DNA of 64,000 bases from Rhodococcus spelaei. Lineage in GTDB: Bacteria; Actinomycetota; Actinomycetes; Mycobacteriales; Mycobacteriaceae. Position 1 is the stretch's first letter, and each line of letters opens with the position of its first letter. The stretch is taken from assembly GCF_006704125.1 (NCBI RefSeq), contig NZ_VIGH01000009.1, forward strand, positions 124,001-188,000, read 5' to 3'. This document shows positions 8,515-17,237 of this stretch, piece by piece. The notes under the pieces were generated by a model. It was given only the letters and a program-made list of their open reading frames with translations. It ran no database searches and was not told where the DNA came from. The position numbers and the translations under genes were made by a program.

Positions 8515-9213
8515 ATGCCTTATCTCGAGCGCGACGGCGACGTCTTCATCCTCTACCTCGGCAACGAGGGTCAGACCGACAGCGAGAACCGCTTCCATCC
8601 GGACTGGATCGACGCGATCCACGCCGCGCTCGACGAGGTCGAGGCCCATGAGGGTCCCGCGGCGCTCGTCACGACGGCGACCGGCAAGTTCTTCACCAAC
8701 GGACTCGACACCGACTGGCTGTTCGGGAACCTGGACAAGTCGCACTGGTATCTCGACCGCGTCCACACGGTGTTCGCGCGCCTGCTCACCTTCCCGATGA
8801 CCACGGTGGCGGCCGTGCAGGGTCACGCGTTCGGTGCCGGCGCGATGCTCGCCACCTCCCACGACCTGCGGGTGATGCGCGCGGACCGTGGCTTCTACAG
8901 CCTGCCCGAGGCGGCGCTGAACATGCCCTTCACCATCGGCATGAACGCGCTGATGACGCTGCAGTTGCCGCGCCCGACCGCGGTCGAGGCGATGACGACC
9001 AGCCGTCGGTACGGCGGTGCTGACGCGCTCGCGGCCGGCATCGTCACGGACACGGCGGAAGGTGACGGCGTCCTCGCAGCGGCGGTGGCCCGCGCGGCCG
9101 CGACGACCAACCTCCGCGGTCCGAACCTCGCGGGCATCAAGCGCGGGATTCACGGCCCGATCCTGTCCGCGCTCGCCACGGCGACCGACGCGGGCAACCT
9201 CAACTTCGGGTGA
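8515..9213 (+). CDS. Enoyl-CoA hydratase/isomerase family protein (probable delta3,delta2-enoyl-CoA isomerase)
   Basis: 232 aa crotonase-fold protein. The oxyanion-hole segments TGKFFTNGLDTDWLF (about 58-72) and GHAFGAGAMLATSHDLRVM (about 102-120) are present, followed by FYSLPEAALNMPFTIGM. The short length and the 'NGLD' and 'LPE.....' pattern resemble the plant and eukaryote-like enoyl-CoA isomerases that shift 3-enoyl to 2-enoyl-CoA during unsaturated fatty-acid oxidation. True hydratase glutamates are not obvious. TAGTAT at 8503-8508 is 6 bases before the ATG. It is followed 12 bases later by the M20 hydrolase pair but is probably functionally separate. Confidence 0.85.
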   Translation: MPYLERDGDVFILYLGNEGQTDSENRFHPDWIDAIHAALDEVEAHEGPAALVTTATGKFFTNGLDTDWLFGNLDKSHWYLDRVHTVFARLLTFPMTTVAAVQGHAFGAGAMLATSHDLRVMRADRGFYSLPEAALNMPFTIGMNALMTLQLPRPTAVEAMTTSRRYGGADALAAGIVTDTAEGDGVLAAAVARAAATTNLRGPNLAGIKRGIHGPILSALATATDAGNLNFG

Positions 9214-9225
9214 GACACTGAAGCC

Positions 9226-10419
9226 GTGAACTCGGAAGTGGACGACGCGGTCGCCTCGGCGAAGGCCGACCTGATCGCGTTGTCCCATTCCATTCACGCC
9301 GAACCCGAGCTCGCGTTCGCGGAGTTTCGCAGCGCAGCGAAGACGGCGGAACTGCTCTCGCAGTACGGGTTCGAGGTCGAGACGGCGGTCGCGGACCTGC
9401 CGACGGCCTTCAGCGCGACGTACGGTAGCGGTGACCTGGCGATCGGGATCTGCGCCGAGTACGACGCGCTGCCGGAGATCGGTCACGCCTGCGGGCACAA
9501 CATCATTGCGGCCGCGGCGGTCGGTGCCGGACTGGCGCTGGCGCCGCTGGCCGACCGGCTCGGCATCACCGTCCGCGTGCTGGGCACTCCGGCCGAGGAG
9601 AGCGGCGGCGGCAAGGTCCTGATGCTCGAGCGCGGTGCGTTCGACGGCCTGGGCGCGGCGCTGATGGTGCACCCGGGGCCGGAGGACATCGCGGGTGCCA
9701 CGTCGCTGGCGATGGCGGACCTGGCGGTCACCTTCAGTGGGCGCGAGGCGCACGCGTCGGCTGCGCCGCAGTTCGGGCGCAACGCTGCCGACGCCGCGAC
9801 GGTCGCCCAGGTGGGGCTCGGGCTGCTGCGGCAACATCTGTCCGCCGGGCAGCAGATGCACGGGATCGTCAGTGACGGCGGGATCGCCCCGAACATCGTC
9901 CCCGCGCGCACCGAGATGCTCTACTACTTGCGGGCGCAGACCTCCGAATCGCTCGCGGACCTGACCGAACGGGCACTGGCCTGCTTCGAGGCGGGTGCGC
10001 TGGCCGCCGGCTGCACTCACGAGATTCGCACGGTGTCACCGAATTACACGGAGCTGCGGCCCGACCCCTGGCTGGTGCGGGCCTACCGTGAACTGATCGA
10101 GAAGTCGGGGCGCAGGCCGCTGGCCCCGGAACGGGAAGGATCGCGTCCGTTGGGCAGTACCGACATGGGGAACGTCACACACGTGCTCCCGGGCATCCAT
10201 CCGGTGATCGGCATCGAGTCGGCGGGCGCAGTAACCCATCAGCCGGAGTTCGCCGCTGCCTGCGTCACCGCCTCGGCGGACCGCGCGGTGCTCGACGGAG
10301 CCCGCGCGCTGGCGGGCACCGCGATCGCCGCCGCCACCGACCGCGGGCAGCGCGAGCGCCTGCTCAGCGGGGCGCAGCGACGCCGCGAGGAGCGTGCGCG
10401 AGGGGTGGCCGGCTCGTGA
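9226..10419 (+). CDS. amiB1: M20-family metallo-amidohydrolase, AmiB1-like
   Basis: 397 aa, GTG start. M20D peptidase/amidohydrolase: the first metal-site region EYDALPEIGHACGHNIIAA is near residues 82-100, the catalytic Glu is in TPAEESGGGK (about 126), and the dimerisation-domain segment GREAHASAAPQFGRNA is near 168. A late metal site lies in STDMGNVTHVLPGIHPVIG. Such enzymes hydrolyse N-acyl amino acids or small amides. The natural substrate in this lineage is unknown to me. It is coupled by a GTGA overlap to a second M20 gene, the amiB1-amiA1 order of mycobacteria. Confidence 0.9.
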   Translation: MNSEVDDAVASAKADLIALSHSIHAEPELAFAEFRSAAKTAELLSQYGFEVETAVADLPTAFSATYGSGDLAIGICAEYDALPEIGHACGHNIIAAAAVGAGLALAPLADRLGITVRVLGTPAEESGGGKVLMLERGAFDGLGAALMVHPGPEDIAGATSLAMADLAVTFSGREAHASAAPQFGRNAADAATVAQVGLGLLRQHLSAGQQMHGIVSDGGIAPNIVPARTEMLYYLRAQTSESLADLTERALACFEAGALAAGCTHEIRTVSPNYTELRPDPWLVRAYRELIEKSGRRPLAPEREGSRPLGSTDMGNVTHVLPGIHPVIGIESAGAVTHQPEFAAACVTASADRAVLDGARALAGTAIAAATDRGQRERLLSGAQRRREERARGVAGS

Positions 10420-11582
10420 CCGGATGGATCGACCGCTGGATCGCCGAGCACACCGATGACCTGTCGCGCTGGCGTCGGCACATCCATGCGCATCCCGAAT
10501 TGGCGCGCCATGAGTTCGCCACCACCGAGTTCGTCGCGACGAGGCTGATCGCGGCCGGTCTCGAACCGCGAATCCTGCCCGGGGGGACCGGGTTGACCTG
10601 CGACATCGGCCCGGACGGTCCGCGGATCGCGTTGCGCGCGGACATGGACGCGCTGCCACTGCAGGAGGTCACCGGCGCCCCCTACGCCTCCACCGTCGCC
10701 GGGGTCTCGCACGCGTGCGGACACGATGCCCACACCACCGTCCTGCTCGGCACGGGCCTCGCGCTGGCTGCGGCGCCGGACCTGCCGGTGGGCGTGCGGT
10801 TGGTCTTTCAGCCGGCCGAGGAGGTCATGCCGGGCGGCGCGCTGGACGTCGTCGCCGCGGGTGCGATGGAGGGGGTGTCGAGAATCTTTGCCCTGCACTG
10901 CGATCCGCGCCTGGCTGCAGGCCAGGTCGGTGTGCGGCTCGGAGCGATCACGTCCGCGGCCGACACCGTCGAACTGGTACTCGACTCACCCGGCGGGCAC
11001 ACCTCACGACCACACCTGACCACCGACCTCGTCTACGCTCTCGGCACCGTCATCACCGGACTGCCCGGCATGCTCAGCCGCCGGATCGATCCGCGTACCA
11101 GCACCGTCATGGTGTGGGGTGCGGTCACCGCGGGGCAGGCCCCCAACGCGATCCCGCAGTCGGGGCGGCTGGTCGGCACGGTGCGGACCGGGGACCACGA
11201 GACCTGGGCGTTGCTCGAACCGCTGGTGCGCGAGATCGTCCACGGTCTGCTCGCGCCGACGGGGGTGCGTTACGAGTTGAACTACCGGCGCGGTGTGCCG
11301 CCGGTGGTCAACGACGAGGTCTCCACCCGGATGTTCGAGCGCGCGATCTCCGCGCTGGGTCCGGGTGCGCTGGCGGACACCCCGCAGTCGGGCGGCGGGG
11401 AGGACTTCTCCTGGTACCTCGAGGAGGTGCCGGGAGCGATGGCTCGGCTCGGCGTGTGGTCCGGCATCGGCGAGCAGCTCGACATTCACCAGCCGACCTT
11501 CGACCTGGACGAACGTGCCCTCGCGGTCGGGGTGCGGGTGCTGGTGAACCTCGCTCTCGGCGGCGTGCCGGGCGGCGCGTAG
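10416..11582 (+). CDS. amiA1: M20-family metallo-amidohydrolase, AmiA1-like
   Basis: 388 aa, GTG start overlapping the amiB1 stop by 4 bases. Metal ligands are visible in RADMDALPLQE (about residues 70-80) and SHACGHDAHTTVLLGT (about 97-112). The catalytic Glu pair is in FQPAEEVMPGGA, and a later His is in PALHCDPRL. SGGGEDFSWYLEEVPGAMARLG supplies the C-terminal metal site. The architecture is that of hippurate hydrolase/N-acyl amino acid amidohydrolases. It is more canonical than its partner, so the two may act on different acyl or amide substrates, or as a heteromer (inference). Confidence 0.9.
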   Translation: MTGWIDRWIAEHTDDLSRWRRHIHAHPELARHEFATTEFVATRLIAAGLEPRILPGGTGLTCDIGPDGPRIALRADMDALPLQEVTGAPYASTVAGVSHACGHDAHTTVLLGTGLALAAAPDLPVGVRLVFQPAEEVMPGGALDVVAAGAMEGVSRIFALHCDPRLAAGQVGVRLGAITSAADTVELVLDSPGGHTSRPHLTTDLVYALGTVITGLPGMLSRRIDPRTSTVMVWGAVTAGQAPNAIPQSGRLVGTVRTGDHETWALLEPLVREIVHGLLAPTGVRYELNYRRGVPPVVNDEVSTRMFERAISALGPGALADTPQSGGGEDFSWYLEEVPGAMARLGVWSGIGEQLDIHQPTFDLDERALAVGVRVLVNLALGGVPGGA

Positions 11583-12056
11583 CTAGCTGGAGAAGCCCGA
11601 CGTGCCGGGGCCGACGTTGCGGCTGTTGCGGGTGCGCAGGTCCCGGACGTAGTCGGCCGGTGCCCCGGCGATCTCGGCCGCATCGGCCATCACCCCGAGG
11701 TAGCGGGCCGAGGGTAGTCCGCCCTCGTAGGCGTCGAGTACGTACAGCCACGCCAGGACGGGCTCGCCGTCGGTGTCGACGCGCAGCCGGATCTTGCGGT
11801 GGATGCCGAGTTCGGACCCCTCCCAGCGGTCGAGGCTGGCCTCGTCCTCGTCCGGGACGTCGTAGAGCACCACGAAGACGCGGGAGTAGGGGTCCTCGAC
11901 CACCGTCGCGAGCGCGCCCTCCCAGCCGATGTCGCCGCCGCTGAAGGTCAACCGCCAGCCGCTCAGCCAGCCCGTTCCCGCCATCGGGGAGTGCGGGCAG
12001 CGTTCGAGCATCTGCTCCGGGTGCATGTTGGATCCGTAGGCGGCGTAAATCGGCAC
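11583..12056 (-). CDS. Gamma-glutamylcyclotransferase-like protein, Rv3304-like
   Basis: 157 aa. The N-terminus MPIYAAYGSNMHPEQMLERCP is the YGSN substrate-binding loop of the GGCT/AIG2 fold. VVLYDVPDEDEASLDRWEG contains the acidic stretch where the catalytic Glu normally sits. The protein would cyclise gamma-glutamyl amines or a related gamma-glutamyl compound; the substrate is unknown. The gene starts with GTG, and TAGGCT (minus, 12068-12063) is 6 bases upstream, so a leaderless start is likely. It is convergent with amiA1, with no bases between the stops. Confidence 0.85.
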   Translation of the reverse strand: MPIYAAYGSNMHPEQMLERCPHSPMAGTGWLSGWRLTFSGGDIGWEGALATVVEDPYSRVFVVLYDVPDEDEASLDRWEGSELGIHRKIRLRVDTDGEPVLAWLYVLDAYEGGLPSARYLGVMADAAEIAGAPADYVRDLRTRNSRNVGPGTSGFSS

Positions 12057-12215
12057 GGCGAAAGCCTAAACCGTGCCGACGGTGGTGCGAACCGCACACA
12101 GCATTTTCGGACCCTTTGGTCGAATGGAACATGTGCCAGCGTGCGAGCGGACACGCCGGTGGAATAGCGTGGACACACCGAGATGAGCGTGCCGCTGCCG
12201 AACCATGGAGGACGG

Positions 12216-13619
12216 ATGACCCGGATCGTGATCATTGGTGGCGGCCCCGCGGGGTACGAAGCCGCCCTGGTTGCCGCGCAGCACGGTGCGACCGTGTCGC
12301 TCGTCGATTCGGACGGCGTCGGCGGGGCTTGCGTGCTGTGGGACTGCGTGCCGTCCAAGACGTTCATCGCCTCGACCGGGCTGCGGACCGACATGCGCAA
12401 GGCCAGCGATCTCGGGATCAGTTTCGACCTCTCGCAGGCCACCGTCTCCCTGCCGCAGATCAACTCCCGCGTCAAGAGCCTCGCGCAGGCGCAGTCCGCC
12501 GACATCCGGGACAAGCTGGCGACCGCGGGCGTCGAGCTGATCTCCGGGACCGCCGAACTGATCGACTCCGTGATCGGCATGGCCGCCCACCAGGTGCGGG
12601 CGAACGTCGTGGACGGGTCCGAGCGGGTTCTGGACGCGGACGTGGTGCTCATCGCGACCGGTGCGTCGCCGCGCATCCTGCCGGGCGCACAGCCCGACGG
12701 CGAGCGGATCCTCAACTGGCGCCAGCTCTACGACCTCACCGAGCTGCCCGAGCATCTGGTGGTGGTCGGATCCGGCGTCACCGGTGCCGAGTTCGTCTCC
12801 GCCTACACAGAGATGGGCGTGCAGGTCACGATGGTGTCGAGCCGCGACCGGGTGCTGCCGCACGAGGACGCGGACGCGGCGCTGGTGCTCGAGGAAGCGC
12901 TGTCCGAGCGAGGCGTCAACCTGGTCAAGCACGCCCGCGCCGACGCGGTCGAGCGCACTGCCGACGGCATCGTGGTCCGGCTGGCCGACGGCCGAACGGT
13001 GACCGGTACGCACGCGCTGATGACCGTCGGTTCGACGCCGAACACCTCGGGCCTGGGGCTCGAGAAGGTCGGCATCGAGCTCGACAGGGGTGGCTACCTG
13101 CGGGTCGACAGGGTGTCCCGGACGGCGGTGTCGGGCATCTACGCGGCGGGCGACTGCACCGGACTGTTGCCGCTGGCCTCGGTCGCGGCCATGCAGGGGC
13201 GTATTGCGATGTACCACGCGCTCGGTGAGGGCGTGAGTCCGATCAAGCTCAAGACGGTGGCCTCGGCCGTGTTCACCCGGCCGGAGATCGCGACGGTGGG
13301 GGTGAGCCAGGAGTCGATCGACGAGGGTGAGGTGCCCGCCCGCACGGTGATGCTGCCGCTGAACACGAATCCGCGCGCCAAGATGTCGGGGCTTCGGCGG
13401 GGCTTCGTGAAGATCTTCTGCCGTCCCGCGACCGGCGTGGTCATCGGTGGCGTCGTGGTCGCGCCGACGGCGTCCGAGTTGATCCTGCCGATCGCGATCG
13501 CGGTGCAGAACAACCTCTCGGTCAACGACCTGGCACAGACCTTCTCGGTGTACCCCTCGCTCACCGGCTCGATCACCGAGGCCGCGCGTCAGTTGATGCG
13601 GCACGACGACCTCGACTGA
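12216..13619 (+). CDS. lpdA: Flavoprotein NAD(P)H quinone reductase of the disulfide-reductase family
   Basis: 467 aa. I chose ATG 12216 because GGAGG at 12207-12211 sits 4 bases before it and the protein then begins at the FAD Rossmann strand RIVIIGGGPAGYEAA. A TAGCGT hexamer at 12165-12170 could be the promoter. GGACVLWDCVPSK aligns with the CxxxxC redox centre, and both cysteines are present. The NAD domain begins VVVGSGVTGAE, and the second FAD motif is YAAGDCTGLLPLA. The C-terminal His-Glu dyad of true lipoamide dehydrogenases is replaced by VYPSLTGSITEA. The strong resemblance to M. tuberculosis Rv3303c supports a quinone-reductase role rather than lipoamide oxidation. Confidence 0.92.
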   Translation: MTRIVIIGGGPAGYEAALVAAQHGATVSLVDSDGVGGACVLWDCVPSKTFIASTGLRTDMRKASDLGISFDLSQATVSLPQINSRVKSLAQAQSADIRDKLATAGVELISGTAELIDSVIGMAAHQVRANVVDGSERVLDADVVLIATGASPRILPGAQPDGERILNWRQLYDLTELPEHLVVVGSGVTGAEFVSAYTEMGVQVTMVSSRDRVLPHEDADAALVLEEALSERGVNLVKHARADAVERTADGIVVRLADGRTVTGTHALMTVGSTPNTSGLGLEKVGIELDRGGYLRVDRVSRTAVSGIYAAGDCTGLLPLASVAAMQGRIAMYHALGEGVSPIKLKTVASAVFTRPEIATVGVSQESIDEGEVPARTVMLPLNTNPRAKMSGLRRGFVKIFCRPATGVVIGGVVVAPTASELILPIAIAVQNNLSVNDLAQTFSVYPSLTGSITEAARQLMRHDDLD

Positions 13620-13676
13620 GCCTGTCTCGACATGTGAGAAGCGCGGTTCACCCAGTGGGCGATCTCGTGCGATAGT

Positions 13677-13706
13677 CGAAGGGGCCGGTCACCTCCGGCT
13701 CCTTCG
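13677..13706 (+). terminator. Stem-loop after lpdA, probable terminator
   Basis: A 12-bp stem (CGAAGGGGCCGG with CCGGCTCCTTCG, one G-U pair) closes a 6-base loop, 57 bases after the lpdA stop and 76 bases before the next start. There is no T-run, as is common for actinobacterial hairpin terminators. A regulatory role for the downstream aminotransferase leader is an alternative. Confidence 0.55.
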
Positions 13707-13782
13707 ACGCCTCCCGCCCCGCGGATCCGCCGGCGACCAGGTGCCCTCACCTCGTCCGTTCCGCTGCCTCCCGGGAGGTCTC

Positions 13783-14955
13783 ATGTCTCTCACTCTCGCC
13801 CGCAGGATGGGTGCACTACGTAGCTCCGCCATCCGTGACCTGCTCACCGTCACTGCCCGCCCCGATGTCCTCAGCCTTGCCGGAGGTCTGCCGGATCCCG
13901 AACTCGTTCCGCACGAACGGATTCGACAGGAGGTGGATCGGGTACTCGGTTCGCCGGATGCACTGCAGTACACCGAGACGGCGGGCTGGTTCGGCCTGCG
14001 TGAGGTGGTCGCCGCACGGGAGACCGGGCAGGTTGCTCCGGACGAGGTGGTGATCACCCACGGCTCCCAGCAGGCCTTGAGTCTGCTCGCCCAGGTGCTG
14101 CTCGATCCGGGAGCGAGCGTCGTGGTCGAGGAGCCCGCGTACCCCGGTGCGCTGCAGGTCTTCCGGGCCGCGGAGTCCCGGGTGCTCACCGTGCCGCTGG
14201 ACGTCGACGGCATGCGCACCGACCGGCTCGAGGCGTTGCTCGACTCCGGAGAGCGCCCCGTGCTGGTGCACACCGTCAGCAACTTCCACAACCCGCGCGG
14301 TGCGACCATGACCGCCGCGCGGCGTGCCCACCTGGCCGGGTTGGCCGAGCGCTTCGGCTTCTGGGTGCTCGAGGACGACCCCTACGGCGAGCTGTACTAC
14401 GACGGTCCACCGCCGGAACCCGTTGCCACGCACTCGGACCGGGTGATCCGTCTGTCGAGCGCGTCGAAGATCCTCGCGCCTGCACTGAGGGTCGGCTGGT
14501 TGCGAGGCCCGCGGGAGGTGTGCGCGGCGGTCGAACTGGTCAAGCAGGGCGCCGACCTGTGCGGGTCGAGCCTGATCCACCAGGTCGCGACCGGACTGTT
14601 GACGGACGGGCCGTGGCTCGACGCACACCTGACCGCGATCCGTGCCCAGTACGGCGCGCGGGCCACGGCGCTGCATTCCGCGCTCGTCGGCGAGTTCGGT
14701 GACGCGGTGGAGGTCACCGCGGCCGCCGGCGGCATGTTCGGTTGGGTGGAGTTCCGCGACGGCACCGACACCGACGCGCTGCTGCGAGCGGCGGTCGAGC
14801 GGCGGGTGGCCTTCGTGCCCGGCTCGGCCTTCGCGGTCGACGGCGGACATCGGCACGGGGCGCGAGTGTGTTTCACGACGAACACCGCGGCGACGCTGGA
14901 GGTGGCGGTCGAGCGCCTCGCGGAGGCGCATCGCACTCTCGTCGTCACTACCTGA
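13783..14955 (+). CDS. PLP-dependent aminotransferase (class I/II, 2-aminoadipate-type)
   Basis: 390 aa. I chose ATG 13783 because GGGAGG is 4 bases upstream. It is a stand-alone fold-type I aminotransferase of the MocR-catalytic/LysN group: ALQYTETAGWFGLREVVA, THGSQQALSLLAQVLLDPG, VSNFHNPRGATM, the Asp-Tyr of LEDDPYGELYYDG, and the PLP lysine in SSASKILAPALRVGW. These enzymes transfer amino groups between 2-oxoglutarate and 2-aminoadipate, aromatic or branched amino acids. Specificity cannot be read here. There is no DNA-binding domain. It is isolated from lpdA by a hairpin and faces the same way as the following fusion gene. Confidence 0.88.
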   Translation: MSLTLARRMGALRSSAIRDLLTVTARPDVLSLAGGLPDPELVPHERIRQEVDRVLGSPDALQYTETAGWFGLREVVAARETGQVAPDEVVITHGSQQALSLLAQVLLDPGASVVVEEPAYPGALQVFRAAESRVLTVPLDVDGMRTDRLEALLDSGERPVLVHTVSNFHNPRGATMTAARRAHLAGLAERFGFWVLEDDPYGELYYDGPPPEPVATHSDRVIRLSSASKILAPALRVGWLRGPREVCAAVELVKQGADLCGSSLIHQVATGLLTDGPWLDAHLTAIRAQYGARATALHSALVGEFGDAVEVTAAAGGMFGWVEFRDGTDTDALLRAAVERRVAFVPGSAFAVDGGHRHGARVCFTTNTAATLEVAVERLAEAHRTLVVTT

Positions 14956-14996
14956 CTCCCGCGTCCGCTCCGAAACCACCACTCGACCGCAAATTC

Positions 14997-15046
14997 AAAA
15001 GGTACAGATTCGGCGAGTTGTACAGATTCCGCGAGTTGTACCTTTT
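14997..15046. repeat. Composite element: 10-bp inverted repeats around two 18-bp direct repeats
   Basis: The outer arms AAAAGGTACA (14997-15006) and TGTACCTTTT (15037-15046) are perfectly complementary. Between and overlapping them lie two direct repeats, 15003-15020 and 15021-15038, which differ by one base (TACAGATTC(G/C)GCGAGTTG). The element lies 77 bases upstream of the Phd/SRPBCC gene and 41 bases after the aminotransferase stop. It is AT-richer than its surroundings. It could be a binding array for the antitoxin-like protein or the scar of a small mobile sequence. Confidence 0.75.
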
Positions 15047-15122
15047 CGATTCGCATCGGGATGGGTGTTCTCGGTCGCCCGGCTGGGACGAGGTTGTCGG
15101 TGGTCATCTCTACCCTTCCGAC

Positions 15123-15698
15123 ATGACGACGACGACAGTTCCATTCGGGGCGGTACGGGCGCAATTGCGCGAACTGGTGTCACGGGTCGCCTACGGGGGC
15201 GAGCGGATCACCATCACCCGCAACGGCTCTCCTGCGGCAGCGTTGGTCTCGCTGGACGACCTCCGGCTACTCGAAGCGTTGGCCGAGGGGGCCCCACCGG
15301 AGTCGGCGGACCCCGACGAGAGTATTGCGATTCACGCCACGCTCCGCGACGTCTGGACCGCGTTGACCAAGCCCGGTCCGCGCGCCAGGTGGTGGCCGGG
15401 ATTCCTCCTCGACGGGTACCCGGACGGTGACGCGGAGATCGACTGGGACAAGCGCCGAGGCAAGGTGCTCGAATGCGTCGAGGGCGAGACCGTTCTGATG
15501 GTCTGGGGCTGGCGGGCGGAGGACACGATGCCGCGCATCGAGGTCCGCATCGACTTCGCGGTGGACGGCGAGGTGGTCACTGTGCGGATCCGGCAGGAGG
15601 GGCCGGGGCAGAAGCCGGAGTACTGGCGTGAACGCCTCGAAGCCTGGCGAGTGCATGTCGAGGCCGAGCAGGACGCTCCCGCGAGACCCGCGGCGTAG
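15123..15698 (+). CDS. Phd/YefM antitoxin-like domain fused to an SRPBCC (AHSA1-like) domain
   Basis: 191 aa. Residues 1-55 (TTVPFGAVRAQLRELVSRVAYGGERITITRNGSPAAALVSLDDLRLLEAL) are a typical Phd/YefM antitoxin fold: an N-terminal DNA-binding dimer segment with the R-ITITRNG-PAA-LVS signature. Residues 66-180 (IHATLRDVWTALTKPGPRARWWPG, ending EYWRERLEAWRVHVE) are an SRPBCC/START-like domain of the Aha1 type, a hydrophobic-ligand-binding cup. No toxin gene follows; the next gene is convergent glpK. The protein may be a ligand-sensing regulator whose DNA-binding half comes from an antitoxin. That function is inference. No ribosome site is evident. Confidence 0.85.
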   Translation: MTTTTVPFGAVRAQLRELVSRVAYGGERITITRNGSPAAALVSLDDLRLLEALAEGAPPESADPDESIAIHATLRDVWTALTKPGPRARWWPGFLLDGYPDGDAEIDWDKRRGKVLECVEGETVLMVWGWRAEDTMPRIEVRIDFAVDGEVVTVRIRQEGPGQKPEYWRERLEAWRVHVEAEQDAPARPAA

Positions 15699-15705
15699 GA
15701 GCCGC

Positions 15706-17202
15706 TCAGTCGACCCAGTCGTAGGTCCGCTCGACCGCCTTGTTCCACTCCCGGAACAGCCGATCGCGTTCGGCGGCAGGCATGTTCGGAGTCCAGGTCT
15801 GTCCGACTTCCCAGTTCGCCCGGATGTCCTGCTCGCCCGACCAGAAGCCCACCGCCAGGCCGGCGGCGTAGGCCGCGCCGAGCGCGGTGGTCTCGTTGAC
15901 GACCGGCCGGATCACCGGGACGTCGAGGATGTCGGACTGGAACTGCATCAGCGTCTGGTTGAGCACCATGCCGCCGTCGACCTTGAGGGAGGTAAGGGCG
16001 ACGCCGGAGTCGGCGGCCGCGGCCTCGATCACCTCGCGGGTCTGGAACGCCGTGGCCTCGAGCGCGGCTCGCGCCAGATGTCCCTTGTTCACGAACCGGG
16101 TCAGGCCGACGATCGCGCCACGGGCGTCCGGGCGCCAGCGCGGGGCGAACAGTCCGGAGAACGCGGGCACGAAGTAGGCGCCGCCGTTGTCCGGTACCGC
16201 CGCCGCGAGCAACTCGACCTCCTTTGCGGAGCTGATGATCCCGAGGTTGTCGCGCAGCCATTGCACCAGCGATCCGGTGACCGCGACCGAACCCTCGAGC
16301 GCGTACACCACCGGGGCGTCGCCGATGCGGTAGCAGACCGTGGTGAGCAGGCCGTGCCGGCTGTGCACCGGGGTCGTCCCGGTGTTGAGCAGCAGGAAGT
16401 TGCCGGTGCCGTAGGTGTTCTTGGCCTCGCCCGGACTTAGGCACGCCTGGCCGAAAGTGGCCGCCTGCTGGTCGCCGAGGATGCCGGCGATCGGTACCCC
16501 GGCGAGCGTTCCCCGCTCGCGTACCTGGCCGTACCGTTCGGAGGAGCTGCGGATCTGCGGCAGCACCGACATCGGGATGTCCATGTCGGCGCAGATCTGC
16601 TCGTCCCACTCGAGGGTGCGCAGGTCCATCAGCATCGTCCGCGACGCGTTCGTCACGTCGGTGACGTGCAGGCCGCTGTCCGGTCCGCCGGTGAGATTCC
16701 ACAGGATCCAGCTGTCCATGGTGCCGAAGCACAGCTCGCCGTTCTCGGCTCGGGCGCGGGCGCCCTCGACGTTGTCGAGGATCCAGCGCACCTTCGGTCC
16801 GGAGAAGTAGGTCGACAGGGGGAGGCCGGTGGTCTCGCGGTACCGGTCGGGTCCCTCGTCGCCGCCGAGTTCGGTGCACAGCCCGTCGGTCCGGGTGTCC
16901 TGCCAGACGATGGCGTTGTAGACGGGCTTACCGGTGCCACGGTCCCAGACGACCGTCGTTTCGCGTTGGTTGGTAATGCCCACCGCGACAATGTCGTCCC
17001 GGGTCAGGTCCTTGCCGGCGAGTGCCTTCGCGGTGACCTCGCGGGTGGCTCGCCAGATCTCGAGCGGGTCGTGCTCGACCCAGCCTGCACGGGGAAAGAT
17101 CTGCTGGTGTTCCTGCTGCGCGACGGCGACCACGCGCCCACCGTGGTCGAAGATCATGCAGCGGGTGGACGTGGTGCCCTGGTCGATCGCGGCGACATAC
17201 AC
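15706..17202 (-). CDS. glpK: Glycerol kinase
   Basis: 498 aa FGGY-family kinase that phosphorylates glycerol to sn-glycerol-3-phosphate. N-terminal phosphate-1 motif [15 protein letters not shown] (residues 4-18), [66 protein letters not shown] and the C-terminal [13 protein letters not shown] are all in place. The gene starts with GTG, and TAGTTT (minus, 17214-17209) is exactly 6 bases upstream, consistent with leaderless transcription. glpD2 lies on the other side of the SnoaL-like gene on the opposite strand, giving a glycerol-use locus. Confidence 0.95.
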   Translation of the reverse strand: MYVAAIDQGTTSTRCMIFDHGGRVVAVAQQEHQQIFPRAGWVEHDPLEIWRATREVTAKALAGKDLTRDDIVAVGITNQRETTVVWDRGTGKPVYNAIVWQDTRTDGLCTELGGDEGPDRYRETTGLPLSTYFSGPKVRWILDNVEGARARAENGELCFGTMDSWILWNLTGGPDSGLHVTDVTNASRTMLMDLRTLEWDEQICADMDIPMSVLPQIRSSSERYGQVRERGTLAGVPIAGILGDQQAATFGQACLSPGEAKNTYGTGNFLLLNTGTTPVHSRHGLLTTVCYRIGDAPVVYALEGSVAVTGSLVQWLRDNLGIISSAKEVELLAAAVPDNGGAYFVPAFSGLFAPRWRPDARGAIVGLTRFVNKGHLARAALEATAFQTREVIEAAAADSGVALTSLKVDGGMVLNQTLMQFQSDILDVPVIRPVVNETTALGAAYAAGLAVGFWSGEQDIRANWEVGQTWTPNMPAAERDRLFREWNKAVERTYDWVD

Positions 17203-17237
17203 GGCTCGAAACTACTAGGGCGGGCCTGGTAATTCAG

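Noticed and set aside
12066-13604. 512-codon frame antisense to lpdA
   Set aside because: The flavoprotein on the plus strand has complete motifs and a ribosome site; the antisense frame has neither.
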